Below the pieces are notes generated by a model, which worked only from the letters and a program-made list of their open reading frames with translations, was not told the origin of the DNA and did not search any database. A stretch of DNA of 40,333 bases from an uncultured Fidelibacterota bacterium (lineage in GTDB: Bacteria > Fidelibacterota > Marinisomatia > Marinisomatales > UBA1611): the NCBI GenBank assembly GCA_902611135.1, contig CACLYL010000007.1, forward strand, positions 1 through 40,333, written 5' to 3'. Below, piece by piece: positions 24,596 through 34,259 of the stretch. Made by a program: the position numbers and the translations under genes. Every line of letters starts with the position of its first letter. Position 1 is the first letter of the stretch.

Positions 24596-25999
24596 CTATT
24601 TAACATAAAATTTATTGGATAGATAAAATTTTAAACCAAATTTTAAACTAATATTTTTTATTTTATCCCCCTCTATAATTGACATCACTCTGAAGTTCTT
24701 TTTTACATTATATTCTATTTGAGTTGTAAAAGTATTAGTCTTTTTAATATAACCGCTTGGAAAAGTTCCCTTAAGATAATCTTTATACTTTTCATAAGGT
24801 CGATAAAGAATACTCTCACTTCCAAATTTTATATTGCTCCAACAAACATCAGCTGACAATTTTTTACGATCAAAATATTTTAAGCCAATTTTTAACTCAT
24901 TCCCATCGCTACCAAACTCCCATCCTAATGGAACACCTCTTTGCACGAAGTTATTGGATCCGATACCATGCCTAAAAGTAGGAGTACCTACCTTAATGTA
25001 AGATGCATAAAAATTAAATATAACTTTTTTATTAAGCTGATTTGGTGAAATAGCTAATCTATAAGAATATGCCAATCCATTTTCTTTGCCCTCTTTTTTT
25101 TGTATTTCATCCAATACGTATTCATCAATAATGTAATTAAATGAAAACCTTAAAAGATCTTTATACATTAAATCTGATGAAAATTGCCATACAGCATTTG
25201 CTCCTCCACTTTCAGAATGATTTAATCTATTATTTAGTTCTATCTCTAAATGGCTAGAAATAGGATTTAAATATGCAAAGTCCAATGATTTGTTAAAACC
25301 CGAATATATAACAGTCTCAGAAAAACTAATTATAATAGACTTCTTGTTAGAGTATTCTACCCCTTTACCTATGATATATCTGTTAATTTGATTTAAGTTA
25401 GATTCTAAAAAGCCATGAAAGTATCTTACTCTTAAATTTCCATAATCTGATCCTAATAAGAAATAGTCGTAGGAAGGTGAAAATTTGCTAACTAAAATAG
25501 CTATATCACTCCCTGCTGACCAACTTTCGGACCCTCTACCAATTTGAAACCTCAACCAATTATTTTGAAAACCTATTCCTGATAGATCTGTTTCACCAGA
25601 ATTAAATCCAAATCTTGAAATTTCCCTAGGAATACCTGTGAATCTATCTATATAAACTTCATTATTGATAACCCTGGGGTATAAGTACCCGTATAAATAT
25701 TTTTTGTAAATAAAGTGAGAAAAATTATAAATTGCTGTGCTACTAGAAAATGTGTACAAACCCCCTCTTAGGTTTATATATAGTGACTCAGGGTACATTG
25801 TTGAGTAGGATTCAAAGTTCTTTAAATCTTGAAAGCGAATCACTCCAAGATTAGAATTCCTATCCCAATCTTGGCCGATATCTAAAAAATAATTATCATA
25901 TTTAGATTCAAAAAATTCATATGGAATATTTTGTGTATTAATATTGTTTATTACAAAAATTAATATGATTAATAATTGATAATTTTTCTCTAACCGCAA
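24596..25999 (-). CDS. Wzi-like outer membrane capsule-assembly protein
   Basis: This is a 467-aa protein with an N-terminal signal sequence (LLIILIFVINNINTQ). The body is rich in aromatic residues alternating with polar ones, as in a large outer membrane beta-barrel. The segment ISRFGFNSGETDLSG, then NNWLRFQIGRG and WSAGSD, resembles the Wzi/Caps_assemb_Wzi family. Wzi is an outer membrane lectin anchoring capsule to the cell surface. The start codon is TTG with no evident ribosome binding site, so the exact start is uncertain. It is the last gene of the minus-strand glycan run, 20 bases after the WbpM-like gene, in keeping with a surface-attachment role. Confidence 0.65.
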   Translation of the reverse strand: MRLEKNYQLLIILIFVINNINTQNIPYEFFESKYDNYFLDIGQDWDRNSNLGVIRFQDLKNFESYSTMYPESLYINLRGGLYTFSSSTAIYNFSHFIYKKYLYGYLYPRVINNEVYIDRFTGIPREISRFGFNSGETDLSGIGFQNNWLRFQIGRGSESWSAGSDIAILVSKFSPSYDYFLLGSDYGNLRVRYFHGFLESNLNQINRYIIGKGVEYSNKKSIIISFSETVIYSGFNKSLDFAYLNPISSHLEIELNNRLNHSESGGANAVWQFSSDLMYKDLLRFSFNYIIDEYVLDEIQKKEGKENGLAYSYRLAISPNQLNKKVIFNFYASYIKVGTPTFRHGIGSNNFVQRGVPLGWEFGSDGNELKIGLKYFDRKKLSADVCWSNIKFGSESILYRPYEKYKDYLKGTFPSGYIKKTNTFTTQIEYNVKKNFRVMSIIEGDKIKNISLKFGLKFYLSNKFYVK

Positions 26000-26019
26000 T
26001 ATTTTTATTCTAAAGGATT

Positions 26020-27981
26020 TTAAAATTCTGTATTTATATTATAATTACCATTTTTAAAATTATTCTCTTTTGGATATTGAGCCATAGGTTTATATGTTAC
26101 AACTAGCTCTTTTAATAAATCTTGAATAATCCCCGAGTCTAATTTTTTTGAGGCTAAAATTAAACGATCTAAATAAATTAAAAATGATTCCCACGGGACA
26201 ACCGGATTTTTATCTACAAGTATCATAATTTTAGAAAATTTTGTATTTAACTTCTTCTCATTCTCTAATTTTAATTCCTCGTGCAACTTTTCACCTTCTC
26301 TTAATCCAGTATATACTATTGGAATATCGATATCAGGAGTAAGACCAGATAGCCTTATTAAATCTTTTGCAATTTGAATAATTTTTATTGGTTTTCCCAT
26401 ATCAAGCAAAAATATTTTTCCCTTGCCTCCTATTGCACTTGCCTGAAGAATAAGTTGTGCTGCTTCTGGAATTGACATAAAATATCTAGAGATTTCAGGA
26501 TGCGTTATTGTAACAGGACCGCCCATTTTGATTTGTTTTTTAAATGTTGGAATTGCACTACCTGAACTGCCTAAAACATTTCCAAATCTCACTGAAAAAT
26601 ATTCAGTTTCTGAAACTTGATTATATGATTGAATCATTTTTTCAGATAACCTCTTCGTTGCTCCCATAATATTTGAAGGATTTACAGCTTTGTCAGTAGA
26701 AACTAGCACAAATTTTTTAGCACTATATTTATTGGCTAACTTTATCATATTTAAAGTCCCAAATATATTAGTTTGCACTGCTGTCCAAGGATGCCTTTCT
26801 TGAATCGGAACATGCTTATATGCCGCCGCATGAAAAATAATCACTGGTTTGTAATCTCTGAAGACTTTATCGATCTGATCATGATTTACCACATCACATA
26901 AAACTGTTCTTATAGCAACATTATTTTTAACTTTTTCGTCCATATTTTCCAAATTAAAAATATTTTGCTCTGAAAAGTCAACACAAATTATCTCTGAAGG
27001 ATTAAATGCAATACACTGTCGGACTAATTCACTACCAATAGAACCTCCAGCACCAGAGATCAGAATTTTTTGTCCAACAAGAAATTTATTAATTAATTTT
27101 ATATCTAAATTGGCTTCTTGCCTGCCCAAAAGATCAGAGTATGAGATATCTCTAACTTTAGCAATCGTTATATTTTTATCAATTAATTCATTTAAGGAGG
27201 GTACTGTTTTATATTTTTTATTTATAACTTTACAATGATCAACAATATGTAATAGTTTTTCTCTAGATATTGAAGATATAGTAATTAAAACTTCATCAAA
27301 TTCTAAGTTAATAATATTTAAGGATGTTATCTTATCAATTATTTTTAAGTTGTGTATATAACGTCCAACTTTATTTAAATCATCATCCAAAAAACCAACA
27401 ATTTCATAGTTTGAATCTGGAGTATTGATAATTTCTCTCGCTATTTTCTCACCTGTCTTCCCTGCACCGAGCAATAATAATTTTTTTTTAATTTTTCTTT
27501 TTACTCTATAATTCTGCATACTTCTATAATGGAAAATAATCCTGACAAAGACTCTAATAGATATTAATATTATGGTATTAAGAAAAAAGAAAATTATAAT
27601 TGCAGATCTCGAATATCCTCCAAATCCATAAATGAAAATAAAAAACAGAATGCTCACAAAAAAAGAGATTGAAATTGATTTTAATATTTTTAGCACGTCC
27701 CACAAACTTATAAATCGCCAAATTATTTTATATAAATTGGTAAAGTTAAAAATCAATATTTGGCATCCCATATAAATTGGTAACCAAGAATAAATTAAAG
27801 CGAAACCTTCAAGAGGGATCTTAAATTCAAATCTTAAATATAAAGATATAAAAATGCTTAAAAGTATTGTTACAGAATCAAAAATTATTAAATAAATTTT
27901 TCTATAACTCTGGAAATTGGAATATATTAAAGAAAACAAATTACAAACCTTAAATTTTATAAAACTTTTATGAAGGTCCAA
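26020..27981 (-). CDS. WbpM/CapD-type membrane UDP-GlcNAc 4,6-dehydratase
   Basis: This 653-aa protein has four N-terminal membrane helices (about 28-150). A first Rossmann-like domain follows (LLGAGKTGEK, 171-179), then a catalytic SDR domain with SGAGGSIGSE (309-318). The active site reads STDKAVNPSNIMGATK (428-443). Met439 takes the place of the usual Tyr, with Lys443, as in WbpM rather than FlaA1. It would convert UDP-GlcNAc to UDP-4-keto-6-deoxy-GlcNAc, the precursor of QuiNAc, FucNAc or bacillosamine residues. The start is TTG, and no in-frame ATG lies nearby upstream of the stop at 28006. It lies between the initiating transferase and the Wzi-like gene. Confidence 0.92.
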   Translation of the reverse strand: MDLHKSFIKFKVCNLFSLIYSNFQSYRKIYLIIFDSVTILLSIFISLYLRFEFKIPLEGFALIYSWLPIYMGCQILIFNFTNLYKIIWRFISLWDVLKILKSISISFFVSILFFIFIYGFGGYSRSAIIIFFFLNTIILISIRVFVRIIFHYRSMQNYRVKRKIKKKLLLLGAGKTGEKIAREIINTPDSNYEIVGFLDDDLNKVGRYIHNLKIIDKITSLNIINLEFDEVLITISSISREKLLHIVDHCKVINKKYKTVPSLNELIDKNITIAKVRDISYSDLLGRQEANLDIKLINKFLVGQKILISGAGGSIGSELVRQCIAFNPSEIICVDFSEQNIFNLENMDEKVKNNVAIRTVLCDVVNHDQIDKVFRDYKPVIIFHAAAYKHVPIQERHPWTAVQTNIFGTLNMIKLANKYSAKKFVLVSTDKAVNPSNIMGATKRLSEKMIQSYNQVSETEYFSVRFGNVLGSSGSAIPTFKKQIKMGGPVTITHPEISRYFMSIPEAAQLILQASAIGGKGKIFLLDMGKPIKIIQIAKDLIRLSGLTPDIDIPIVYTGLREGEKLHEELKLENEKKLNTKFSKIMILVDKNPVVPWESFLIYLDRLILASKKLDSGIIQDLLKELVVTYKPMAQYPKENNFKNGNYNINTEF

Positions 27982-28035
27982 TTTAACGGATTTTTTACTT
28001 ATACATTACAAATTTTATAATTGACAATAAAGTTT

Positions 28036-28599
28036 TTATAATTTGATACTGTCTCCTTTTAAGACTTTAAAGAAAGTATAAAACAATATTTTCAAATCAA
28101 AGGCGATTGATTTATTTTGAAGATAATAACTATCAAAATCAACTTTCTTACTAATGGATAAATTGTCTCTTCCATTAATTTGAGCCCATCCAGTTACTCC
28201 AGGTTGCAATTTATGAATATTTTTCTTCGTTCTCAATTCAATTAAATCAGTTTGATTGTATAACGCTGGCCTAGGGCCAATAAAAACCATGTCACCCTTG
28301 ATTATGTTTAATAATTGAGGTAATTCATCTAAGCTAAGTTTTCTTAAAAGTTTACCGCATCTTATGTAAGGATTATTATCCATGCTTAATAAATGACTTG
28401 CAAGTTCAGGGGTATTTTTTTTCATTGATCTAAATTTATACATGGTAAATATAGAATTTTCTTTCCCAATTCGTTTCTGAGAAAATATGCATGGTCTACC
28501 ATCATCAATAAAAATAATTATTAATATCAACAAAAAAACTGGAGATAAAGACAGCAACAAAATTATACTTATTAATCTACTAAGCATTATCAAAATCAA
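28036..28599 (-). CDS. Initiating sugar-phosphate transferase (PglC type)
   Basis: This enzyme transfers a sugar phosphate from UDP-sugar to undecaprenyl phosphate, starting repeat-unit synthesis. At 187 aa it is the minimal monotopic PglC-type core with one N-terminal hydrophobic reentrant helix (about 6-30). Hallmarks are KFRSM (55-59), the catalytic D91-E92 in DELPQLLNIIKGDM, FIGPRP (107-111) and PGVTGWAQINGR (133-144). The annotated start is a TTG overlapping the epimerase stop by 4 bases (TTGA). An ATG four codons later (28587) is an alternative. Upstream SDR epimerase and downstream dehydratase probably make its substrate. Confidence 0.93.
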   Translation of the reverse strand: MILIMLSRLISIILLLSLSPVFLLILIIIFIDDGRPCIFSQKRIGKENSIFTMYKFRSMKKNTPELASHLLSMDNNPYIRCGKLLRKLSLDELPQLLNIIKGDMVFIGPRPALYNQTDLIELRTKKNIHKLQPGVTGWAQINGRDNLSISKKVDFDSYYLQNKSIAFDLKILFYTFFKVLKGDSIKL

Positions 28600-29486
28600 A
28601 GAGAATCTTCAATCTCATAGTTTAGATTAATAAAATTTCTAATCTTAGTTGAGGGATATATGTTATCTGAAATCAGTTTAATTATATTTTCATTTAAATC
28701 GTGAAGATGAAGAATATTAAAAAGTAAGTATAAGTATCTTACGGTAAATAATGGAATTGGAATAAACCAATTAGCCCCCTGCAATTTAGCTAGCTGATTA
28801 TAACTATACTCCCGATTATCAGATATATTATAAACCCCATTAGGGATCTCATCTTTAATTATCCCAACAATTGTTGAGAGAATATTTTTCACATTACATA
28901 ATGAGAAGGTACTTCGACCATCACCAACTCTATAAAAAGAGTTCAAAATTTTAGTCCTCCTTTCAATATTAAGCATAAACTTTTTAGAGTATACAGGTGC
29001 AAACCTAAGGATCCAGGATATTTTAGGGTAATTTTTTAAAAGATATTTTTCTGCTTTACATTTTGTTTTAGCATAAGGGCTTTTAGGGCTTAAGCAATGA
29101 TCCTCTTGATATATTGGATCTTTAAGACTTTCACCATAAACGGATATTGTACTAGAAAAAATTATTTTTTTTGGAAGTTTTTCATTCAAAGATAATGAAG
29201 AGATTAAGTTTTTTAAAGTAATGAAATTTACTTTTTTAAATTCATTATAATCTTTTGACTTTCCTTTCTTATGTGCTAAACCAACCAGGAAGATTAAAGA
29301 ATCAAAATAAGGGTTATTTTTTACAAAGTTATTAACTTCAATTTTATTTAAAAGATTTATAGAAGCAGAGTTTTTAGTTATAATTGAAGTAGAACCTGAC
29401 AGACTATATACATTATAATTTTTAATTAATTTTGGAGTAATAAAAGATCCAATGTTACCGTTTGCACCGACAACTAAAATTCTCAT
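28596..29486 (-). CDS. NAD-dependent sugar epimerase/reductase (extended SDR)
   Basis: This is a 296-aa extended SDR. The NAD-binding start is MRILVVGANGNIGSF, and the catalytic part has SSTISVYGE and the YxxxK motif in SPYAKTK. The substrate domain is short. In polysaccharide loci this type, placed next to a PglC-like transferase, acts as UDP-GlcNAc/GalNAc 4-epimerase or as a 4-ketoreductase making QuiNAc or FucNAc from the WbpM product. The latter fits this neighbourhood. The choice cannot be made from sequence alone. It overlaps the initiating transferase by 4 bases. Confidence 0.82.
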   Translation of the reverse strand: MRILVVGANGNIGSFITPKLIKNYNVYSLSGSTSIITKNSASINLLNKIEVNNFVKNNPYFDSLIFLVGLAHKKGKSKDYNEFKKVNFITLKNLISSLSLNEKLPKKIIFSSTISVYGESLKDPIYQEDHCLSPKSPYAKTKCKAEKYLLKNYPKISWILRFAPVYSKKFMLNIERRTKILNSFYRVGDGRSTFSLCNVKNILSTIVGIIKDEIPNGVYNISDNREYSYNQLAKLQGANWFIPIPLFTVRYLYLLFNILHLHDLNENIIKLISDNIYPSTKIRNFINLNYEIEDSL

Positions 29487-29518
29487 AATTAATACCTTAT
29501 ATGATCCCTAAAATAAAT

Positions 29519-30211
29519 TTAGTTTATTGTCTTTAACAAACTTTTTGCTAGAAACAAATCTTCAGGTGTCCCGATATCAATGAAAGTATTATTAAAAGTC
29601 AGCGACCCTATTTTTAAACGGTATAGATTGTTTCTAATAAAATCACTGAAATTGAAGCAATTTTCTATTTTAGTTTTTTCAAATAATTTTCTTTTTATAA
29701 TGTAGACTCCTCCATCTATTGTACCAGAACTTTGATATTTTTTTTCATTAAATGAAAGGATATGGCCTCTAGCATTAGTGCTTACATAACCATATCTATC
29801 AAAGTCTTTCATTTCTTTTAATGATAATGTAATATCATTATTATTACTATTTTGCCAAGTCATCAAACTTTTTAAATCTACATCAAAAAAAGTATCGCCA
29901 TTTAAAATAATAACATTATCGTCATTCACATAATTTAAAGCAACTTTGATTGCGCCACCACTTCCTAAAGGATTTTTGTCGATTGAATATACAATGGGTA
30001 TATTAAAAACTCTATCACCATATGCTTCTTCAATTACGGAGCTTTTATAATAAGTTGATATTATTATTTTAGTGAACCTATATCTTTTTAAAAAATTAAA
30101 AACATAATCTAAAAAAGGCCGGCCATTAACATCAGCCATTGGTTTTGGTATATTTTTTATTTTACTTTTTAACCTGGTTCCAAATCCGCCAGCTAAAATG
30201 ATACATTGCAT
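29519..30211 (-). CDS. Sugar nucleotidyltransferase, HddC-like
   Basis: This is a 230-aa nucleotidyltransferase of the short GT-A-like type. The nucleotide loop is ILAGGFGTRL (5-14), followed by KPMADVNGRPFLDY, which is very like HddC (D-glycero-D-manno-heptose 1-phosphate guanylyltransferase). GDTFFDVD near 100 holds the metal-binding Asp, and DGGVYI and FIDIGTPEDL close the protein. No heptose kinase or isomerase is in the window, so the sugar may be a heptose made elsewhere or another sugar 1-phosphate. It sits between the epimerase and a GT2 gene. Confidence 0.82.
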   Translation of the reverse strand: MQCIILAGGFGTRLKSKIKNIPKPMADVNGRPFLDYVFNFLKRYRFTKIIISTYYKSSVIEEAYGDRVFNIPIVYSIDKNPLGSGGAIKVALNYVNDDNVIILNGDTFFDVDLKSLMTWQNSNNNDITLSLKEMKDFDRYGYVSTNARGHILSFNEKKYQSSGTIDGGVYIIKRKLFEKTKIENCFNFSDFIRNNLYRLKIGSLTFNNTFIDIGTPEDLFLAKSLLKTIN

Positions 30212-30289
30212 GATTTTTGAAAGATTATTTTAAAGTCATAAAAAGAGTTTTTAAAACTAGGCTAAAATATTGTATCTAATTGATATAAT

Positions 30290-31126
30290 CTATGATTCTT
30301 TTTTTATTTTTTTTAACATGAATACAAACTTTGTATTCAATAAGATTGAAAGAATATTATTAGGCAGTAATTTGATAACGTAAAATAATAGTAATGGTAT
30401 AATTCTTTTGTATAGTGGCCATATGTTTTTACTGTTCCTTTTAAATACATTATAATAGTTTTTATAATGCTCTCTTCCCCTTTTTAAATTTTCATCATGT
30501 GGAGACCTATAGAAAACCAGCTTTTTTTGAATATTATACATTTGTTTTTTCTTTGCTAAGAATCTCAACCAAAGTTCAAAATCTTCAGCTTTTTTTAAAT
30601 CCTCATTAAAAAGTCCTATTTCTAAAAGATCTTTTTTCCTTAAAAGAATCGATGAATTAGCTATTGGCATTTTAAATAAGAATTGTTTTAAGATATCTTT
30701 ATTTAATTTTGGATATAATCTCTCTCCAATTATTTTACTTTTTTGATCTACGAGAAATAAATTTGTACCAACAACACTATATTCCTTATTCCTACATAAT
30801 ATATTTACCTGCTTTTCTAACTTTAATTCATGATAAAAGTCATCACTATCCACAATGGAGATAAATTTTGAATCTTTATCACTATTTTTAATGCCAAGAT
30901 TTCTTGAGGATGAAACCCCAGAAGAGTTACTATTAATTAATAGATTAAAATTATCATTTTCTTGACAGATTTTATTTAAATAATTAAAGTTTCTATCATT
31001 TTTTTTATCAATTACAATATAAAGATTATAGTCTGTAAACGTTTGATTAATTAAGCTCTGAATACATTCATTTAAGAACCGAGGGTTCTCATTTCTAGTT
31101 GCCATTACAATTGAGACTAATGACAT
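30290..31126 (-). CDS. Family 2 glycosyltransferase
   Basis: This is a 278-aa GT-A transferase of the locus. It begins SLVSIVMATRNENPRFLNEC and has the LGIKNSDKDSKFISIVDSDDFY segment with the DxD metal site (DSDD). Later it has the acceptor-side EDFELWLR, where ED is the probable catalytic pair. The C-terminus has a hydrophobic stretch (LLLFYVIKLLP) near 250, perhaps a membrane-associated helix. It would add one sugar to the lipid-linked repeat; donor and linkage are unknown. It follows the first radical SAM gene by 32 bases. Confidence 0.88.
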   Translation of the reverse strand: MSLVSIVMATRNENPRFLNECIQSLINQTFTDYNLYIVIDKKNDRNFNYLNKICQENDNFNLLINSNSSGVSSSRNLGIKNSDKDSKFISIVDSDDFYHELKLEKQVNILCRNKEYSVVGTNLFLVDQKSKIIGERLYPKLNKDILKQFLFKMPIANSSILLRKKDLLEIGLFNEDLKKAEDFELWLRFLAKKKQMYNIQKKLVFYRSPHDENLKRGREHYKNYYNVFKRNSKNIWPLYKRIIPLLLFYVIKLLPNNILSILLNTKFVFMLKKIKKES

Positions 31127-31158
31127 AAAGGAAAATAGAAGTACGAATTAAAAAAAGG

Positions 31159-32793
31159 TTATTTTGATAAAATTTTAGTTTCGTAGTCTCTGGGAACTAT
31201 TGCTGGAACTGGGTCAGTATTTGGTATTTTCACTTTGTTGCTTTGATCTAAAGTCTCAGAGGTTGACCCTGCTGAAAACCGTGTTTTAAATCTATCTTTA
31301 CCATATGTTCCTTTTCTCAAAAATGCTTGAAACCTGAGACCAGCTTTAATATTTCTAATTAGTTCAGAGGGCTTAAAAATGGATTGAATTAGTTTATAAA
31401 CTAAATAACGAGGTCTCATGTAGTACTTTTTTCTTGCATAATCGCACCAATCCACTATTTCGTCTCCGCTCATATCAGGCATTCTTACAACACTATTATG
31501 ATAACCCTCTTCGGTTACCCATTGATCATAGGATTCAACTGTGAGAAGTCCATGATCTTTTGCCCAAATATAATCTGGAGTACCAGGATAAACAATGAGC
31601 GGAAAAAACTGCATTGTATCATCATTTAATTTTAGGGCCAGATCAAGAGATTCTTGAAGATGATCCTTAGTTTCACCAGGATTTCCAACCATAAAACAAC
31701 TATGAACCATTATTTCAGCCTTTTTACAATCGTTTGAAAATTGAATTATTTGGTCAGCTTTTACTCTTTTTTTCATCTTGTCAAGAACACTCTGATTAGC
31801 ACTTTCATATCCTACAGTTAGTAAAACACAATTCGCTTTTTTCATTAATTTAAGAACATCTAGCTTTAGCCCAACACGAACATTTGTGTACCATTTTAAC
31901 TTTACACCCCTCCTGATTTTTTCTTCACAAAATTCTTTTACTCTTTTGATACTTCCTGCAAAGGTATCATCTTCAATACCTACTTCTTTTACCTGTTTAA
32001 GGTTTTTTTCTATCCATTCAAATTCATCCACTAAATTTTTAGCTGAGCGCATTCTATACTTTAACTCGTGAATAGCGTATGGATAAACACAAAAAGTACA
32101 TCTATCTGTACATCCTCTAGCACTCATAATCATAACCTCAGGGTAATCAGAGGCCCCAAAAAAGTAGTCTTCAATTTTTAGATGCTTTTCATAGACTTGA
32201 CTAACAAAAGGTAAAGAATCAAGATCAACTATTTGTGGTGCTTTCTTGTTATGAAAAATTTTACCATCTACCTGAAACGAAATACCTAATATTGATGCTA
32301 GTATGCTCTTTTTTTCCTTTGATTTTAAATTCGAGATTTGCTGATTTTCTAGTATATTTGCAATCTCAACTACAGTTTGATCTGCCTCGCCTCTAATAAT
32401 GATATCAAGGCTCTCTTCCATTGAAAGAGTTTCATCTGGAAGAGCAGAAGGATGAGTTCCCATCACAGCAGTTATAATATTACCCTTAAATTTTTCTTTG
32501 ATTTTACTGACTACCATAAGATCATTTATGATACTTGGAGTTGAGGTATCTAAAATAATTAATCTAGGATTAAATTCAACTATCTCAGAAATAGTATTTT
32601 CTAAATCTATTCTTCCTGAACATGAATCAAATAGTTTAACATCATGCCCATTTTTCTCACAATTACCAGCTGCATAGGCTAGCCATATTGGGTAATAGAC
32701 CGTTCCACTTTTTGTTACAGCGGGACTTCTAGACGTCCTTGAAAACTTACCATGTTTTACTTTAAATGGGGGATTTAAAAAAAATACTTTCAT
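31159..32793 (-). CDS. B12-binding-type radical SAM protein (paralogue 1)
   Basis: This 544-aa protein has an N-terminal cobalamin-binding-like Rossmann domain (about 1-150) and a radical SAM TIM-barrel. The 4Fe-4S motif CxxxCxxC is C228, C232, C235 in SARGCTDRCTFC. The DxHxxG motif for base-off B12 is not present (FDSCSG at that place). After the barrel, a tail with SGDEIVDWC and YYMRPRYLVYKL occurs, shared with the next gene, so the two are paralogues. Relatives in the BchE/HpnJ/HpnR style do C-methylation or ring or chain rearrangement. Inside this glycan locus it may modify a sugar or the lipid carrier; inference only. It starts 3 bases after the stop of paralogue 2. Confidence 0.85.
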   Translation of the reverse strand: MKVFFLNPPFKVKHGKFSRTSRSPAVTKSGTVYYPIWLAYAAGNCEKNGHDVKLFDSCSGRIDLENTISEIVEFNPRLIILDTSTPSIINDLMVVSKIKEKFKGNIITAVMGTHPSALPDETLSMEESLDIIIRGEADQTVVEIANILENQQISNLKSKEKKSILASILGISFQVDGKIFHNKKAPQIVDLDSLPFVSQVYEKHLKIEDYFFGASDYPEVMIMSARGCTDRCTFCVYPYAIHELKYRMRSAKNLVDEFEWIEKNLKQVKEVGIEDDTFAGSIKRVKEFCEEKIRRGVKLKWYTNVRVGLKLDVLKLMKKANCVLLTVGYESANQSVLDKMKKRVKADQIIQFSNDCKKAEIMVHSCFMVGNPGETKDHLQESLDLALKLNDDTMQFFPLIVYPGTPDYIWAKDHGLLTVESYDQWVTEEGYHNSVVRMPDMSGDEIVDWCDYARKKYYMRPRYLVYKLIQSIFKPSELIRNIKAGLRFQAFLRKGTYGKDRFKTRFSAGSTSETLDQSNKVKIPNTDPVPAIVPRDYETKILSK

Positions 32794-32796
32794 ACC

Positions 32797-34236
32797 TTAA
32801 GCTGCAACCTTAGGTCTAACATACCTTTTAAGAAAGCCTGCAAAATTTTTGATATATCTAAACAATTGTCCAGGACTTTCAACAGCTTTTAGCCTGTCAA
32901 AAATGTAGGAAGGTCTTAGATAAAATTGCCTCAAACCATAGGCGGCGGCATCATATATTTCTTCACCAGATAAATCAGGATAATCATATACTGGTAATTT
33001 AAGTGGGTCATAAAGATCCCAGTTTTTGTGTTTTAAATAACCTTTCTCTTTCATCTGTTTATAAAATCCAGTTCCTGGTGCGGGGACTGCTATTCCCAAT
33101 GTAATAAAGGAAGCGTTTAAAGTTTTTAAAAATTCAATCGTTTCATACATAGATTCTCTAGTTTCTCCAAGAAATCCAACTACACAGAATAGTAAAATAT
33201 CAATATCTGCATCCCTAGTCATTTTAACAGCATTAGTAATATAATCTCTCCTAACACCCTTTTTTATATTCTTTAATACTTGATCATCAGCACTTTCAAA
33301 ACCTACACCAATAGTATGACATCCAGCTTTTTTCATCAAATCTAATATTTCTTCATTTAAACAATGGGAACGAGTCGTGCACCACCATGATAAATCTATT
33401 TTCTCATCTATCATCCTTTGAAAAATTTCCTTATTCCATTGGTGATCATATGTGAAGGTGGCATCATTAATAAAAACTTCTTTGAACCCAAGCTTTTTAA
33501 CCCATTTTAACTCTTCAATTATGCTATCTACACTTCTTTTCATTACATTACCAAAAAATGCTGGCTGACAGCAAAAATTACACTTTGCAATACACGATCT
33601 ACTGAATTGAACCATGGTTTTTGGCGATCGACGCATAGTTGGATCTGAATATAATTTTTGATCTAACTTATCATGGGCTGGGAAACCTAATTGATCATAA
33701 TCGAGCAAAGGCGGATGATTTTCTGTCCTAATTAATTTATTTTCAGAATCCCTATAGACAATACCCTTAGCAAGACTAATATCATTAATGTTTTTAACAA
33801 TATCTAATGATACCAATTCCCATTCATTTGAAAATATACCAATATCAAGATCGTTAGATTCTTCTAATGTCTCATTTGTGAGCTCCATCACATGCGTACC
33901 AAATGCTACTGTTGTACAGTCTGAATTAATATCTTTTGCTACTTTAGCTAATTTTACATCTTCGTAAATTGTACAGGTGGAGGTAGAGAAGAAAATAATA
34001 TCTGGTTTTTTACTTTGAAAAAGTCTTTTTATATCAGTTAGATCTTCCCTAGCATTGTTCGCATCATAGAATATATTATCAAAGCCATTTTTTCTTAAGT
34101 AACCGGACATCCATAGAACATCAATGGGAGCTTTTTTAAAATCACTTTTATTTGTTCCATTACCGCCATATATTCTTTGTACACCATTCTTAGATGTTGC
34201 TGGCGGCTCAATTATGTAGATTAAAGGCCTATTCAT
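32797..34236 (-). CDS. B12-binding-type radical SAM protein (paralogue 2)
   Basis: This is a 479-aa protein with the same design as its downstream neighbour. Residues about 1-150 form a B12-binding-like domain. The radical SAM cluster is C215, C219, C222 in FSRSCIAKCNFC. Later segments include VGFESAD, LFCVVGFLGET, PAPGTGFY and a tail SGEEIYDAAAYGLRQFYLRPSY that mirrors SGDEIVDWCDYARKKYYMRPRY of the neighbour. The N-terminal segment IEPPATSKNGVQRIYGG differs from it, so they are diverged rather than recent duplicates. It begins 23 bases after the amidotransferase gene. Possible roles are radical C-methylation, epimerisation or deoxygenation of a glycan or lipid; the product is unknown. Confidence 0.85.
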   Translation of the reverse strand: MNRPLIYIIEPPATSKNGVQRIYGGNGTNKSDFKKAPIDVLWMSGYLRKNGFDNIFYDANNAREDLTDIKRLFQSKKPDIIFFSTSTCTIYEDVKLAKVAKDINSDCTTVAFGTHVMELTNETLEESNDLDIGIFSNEWELVSLDIVKNINDISLAKGIVYRDSENKLIRTENHPPLLDYDQLGFPAHDKLDQKLYSDPTMRRSPKTMVQFSRSCIAKCNFCCQPAFFGNVMKRSVDSIIEELKWVKKLGFKEVFINDATFTYDHQWNKEIFQRMIDEKIDLSWWCTTRSHCLNEEILDLMKKAGCHTIGVGFESADDQVLKNIKKGVRRDYITNAVKMTRDADIDILLFCVVGFLGETRESMYETIEFLKTLNASFITLGIAVPAPGTGFYKQMKEKGYLKHKNWDLYDPLKLPVYDYPDLSGEEIYDAAAYGLRQFYLRPSYIFDRLKAVESPGQLFRYIKNFAGFLKRYVRPKVAA

Positions 34237-34259
34237 ATCCTAAGTTAGAATCTTTTTTA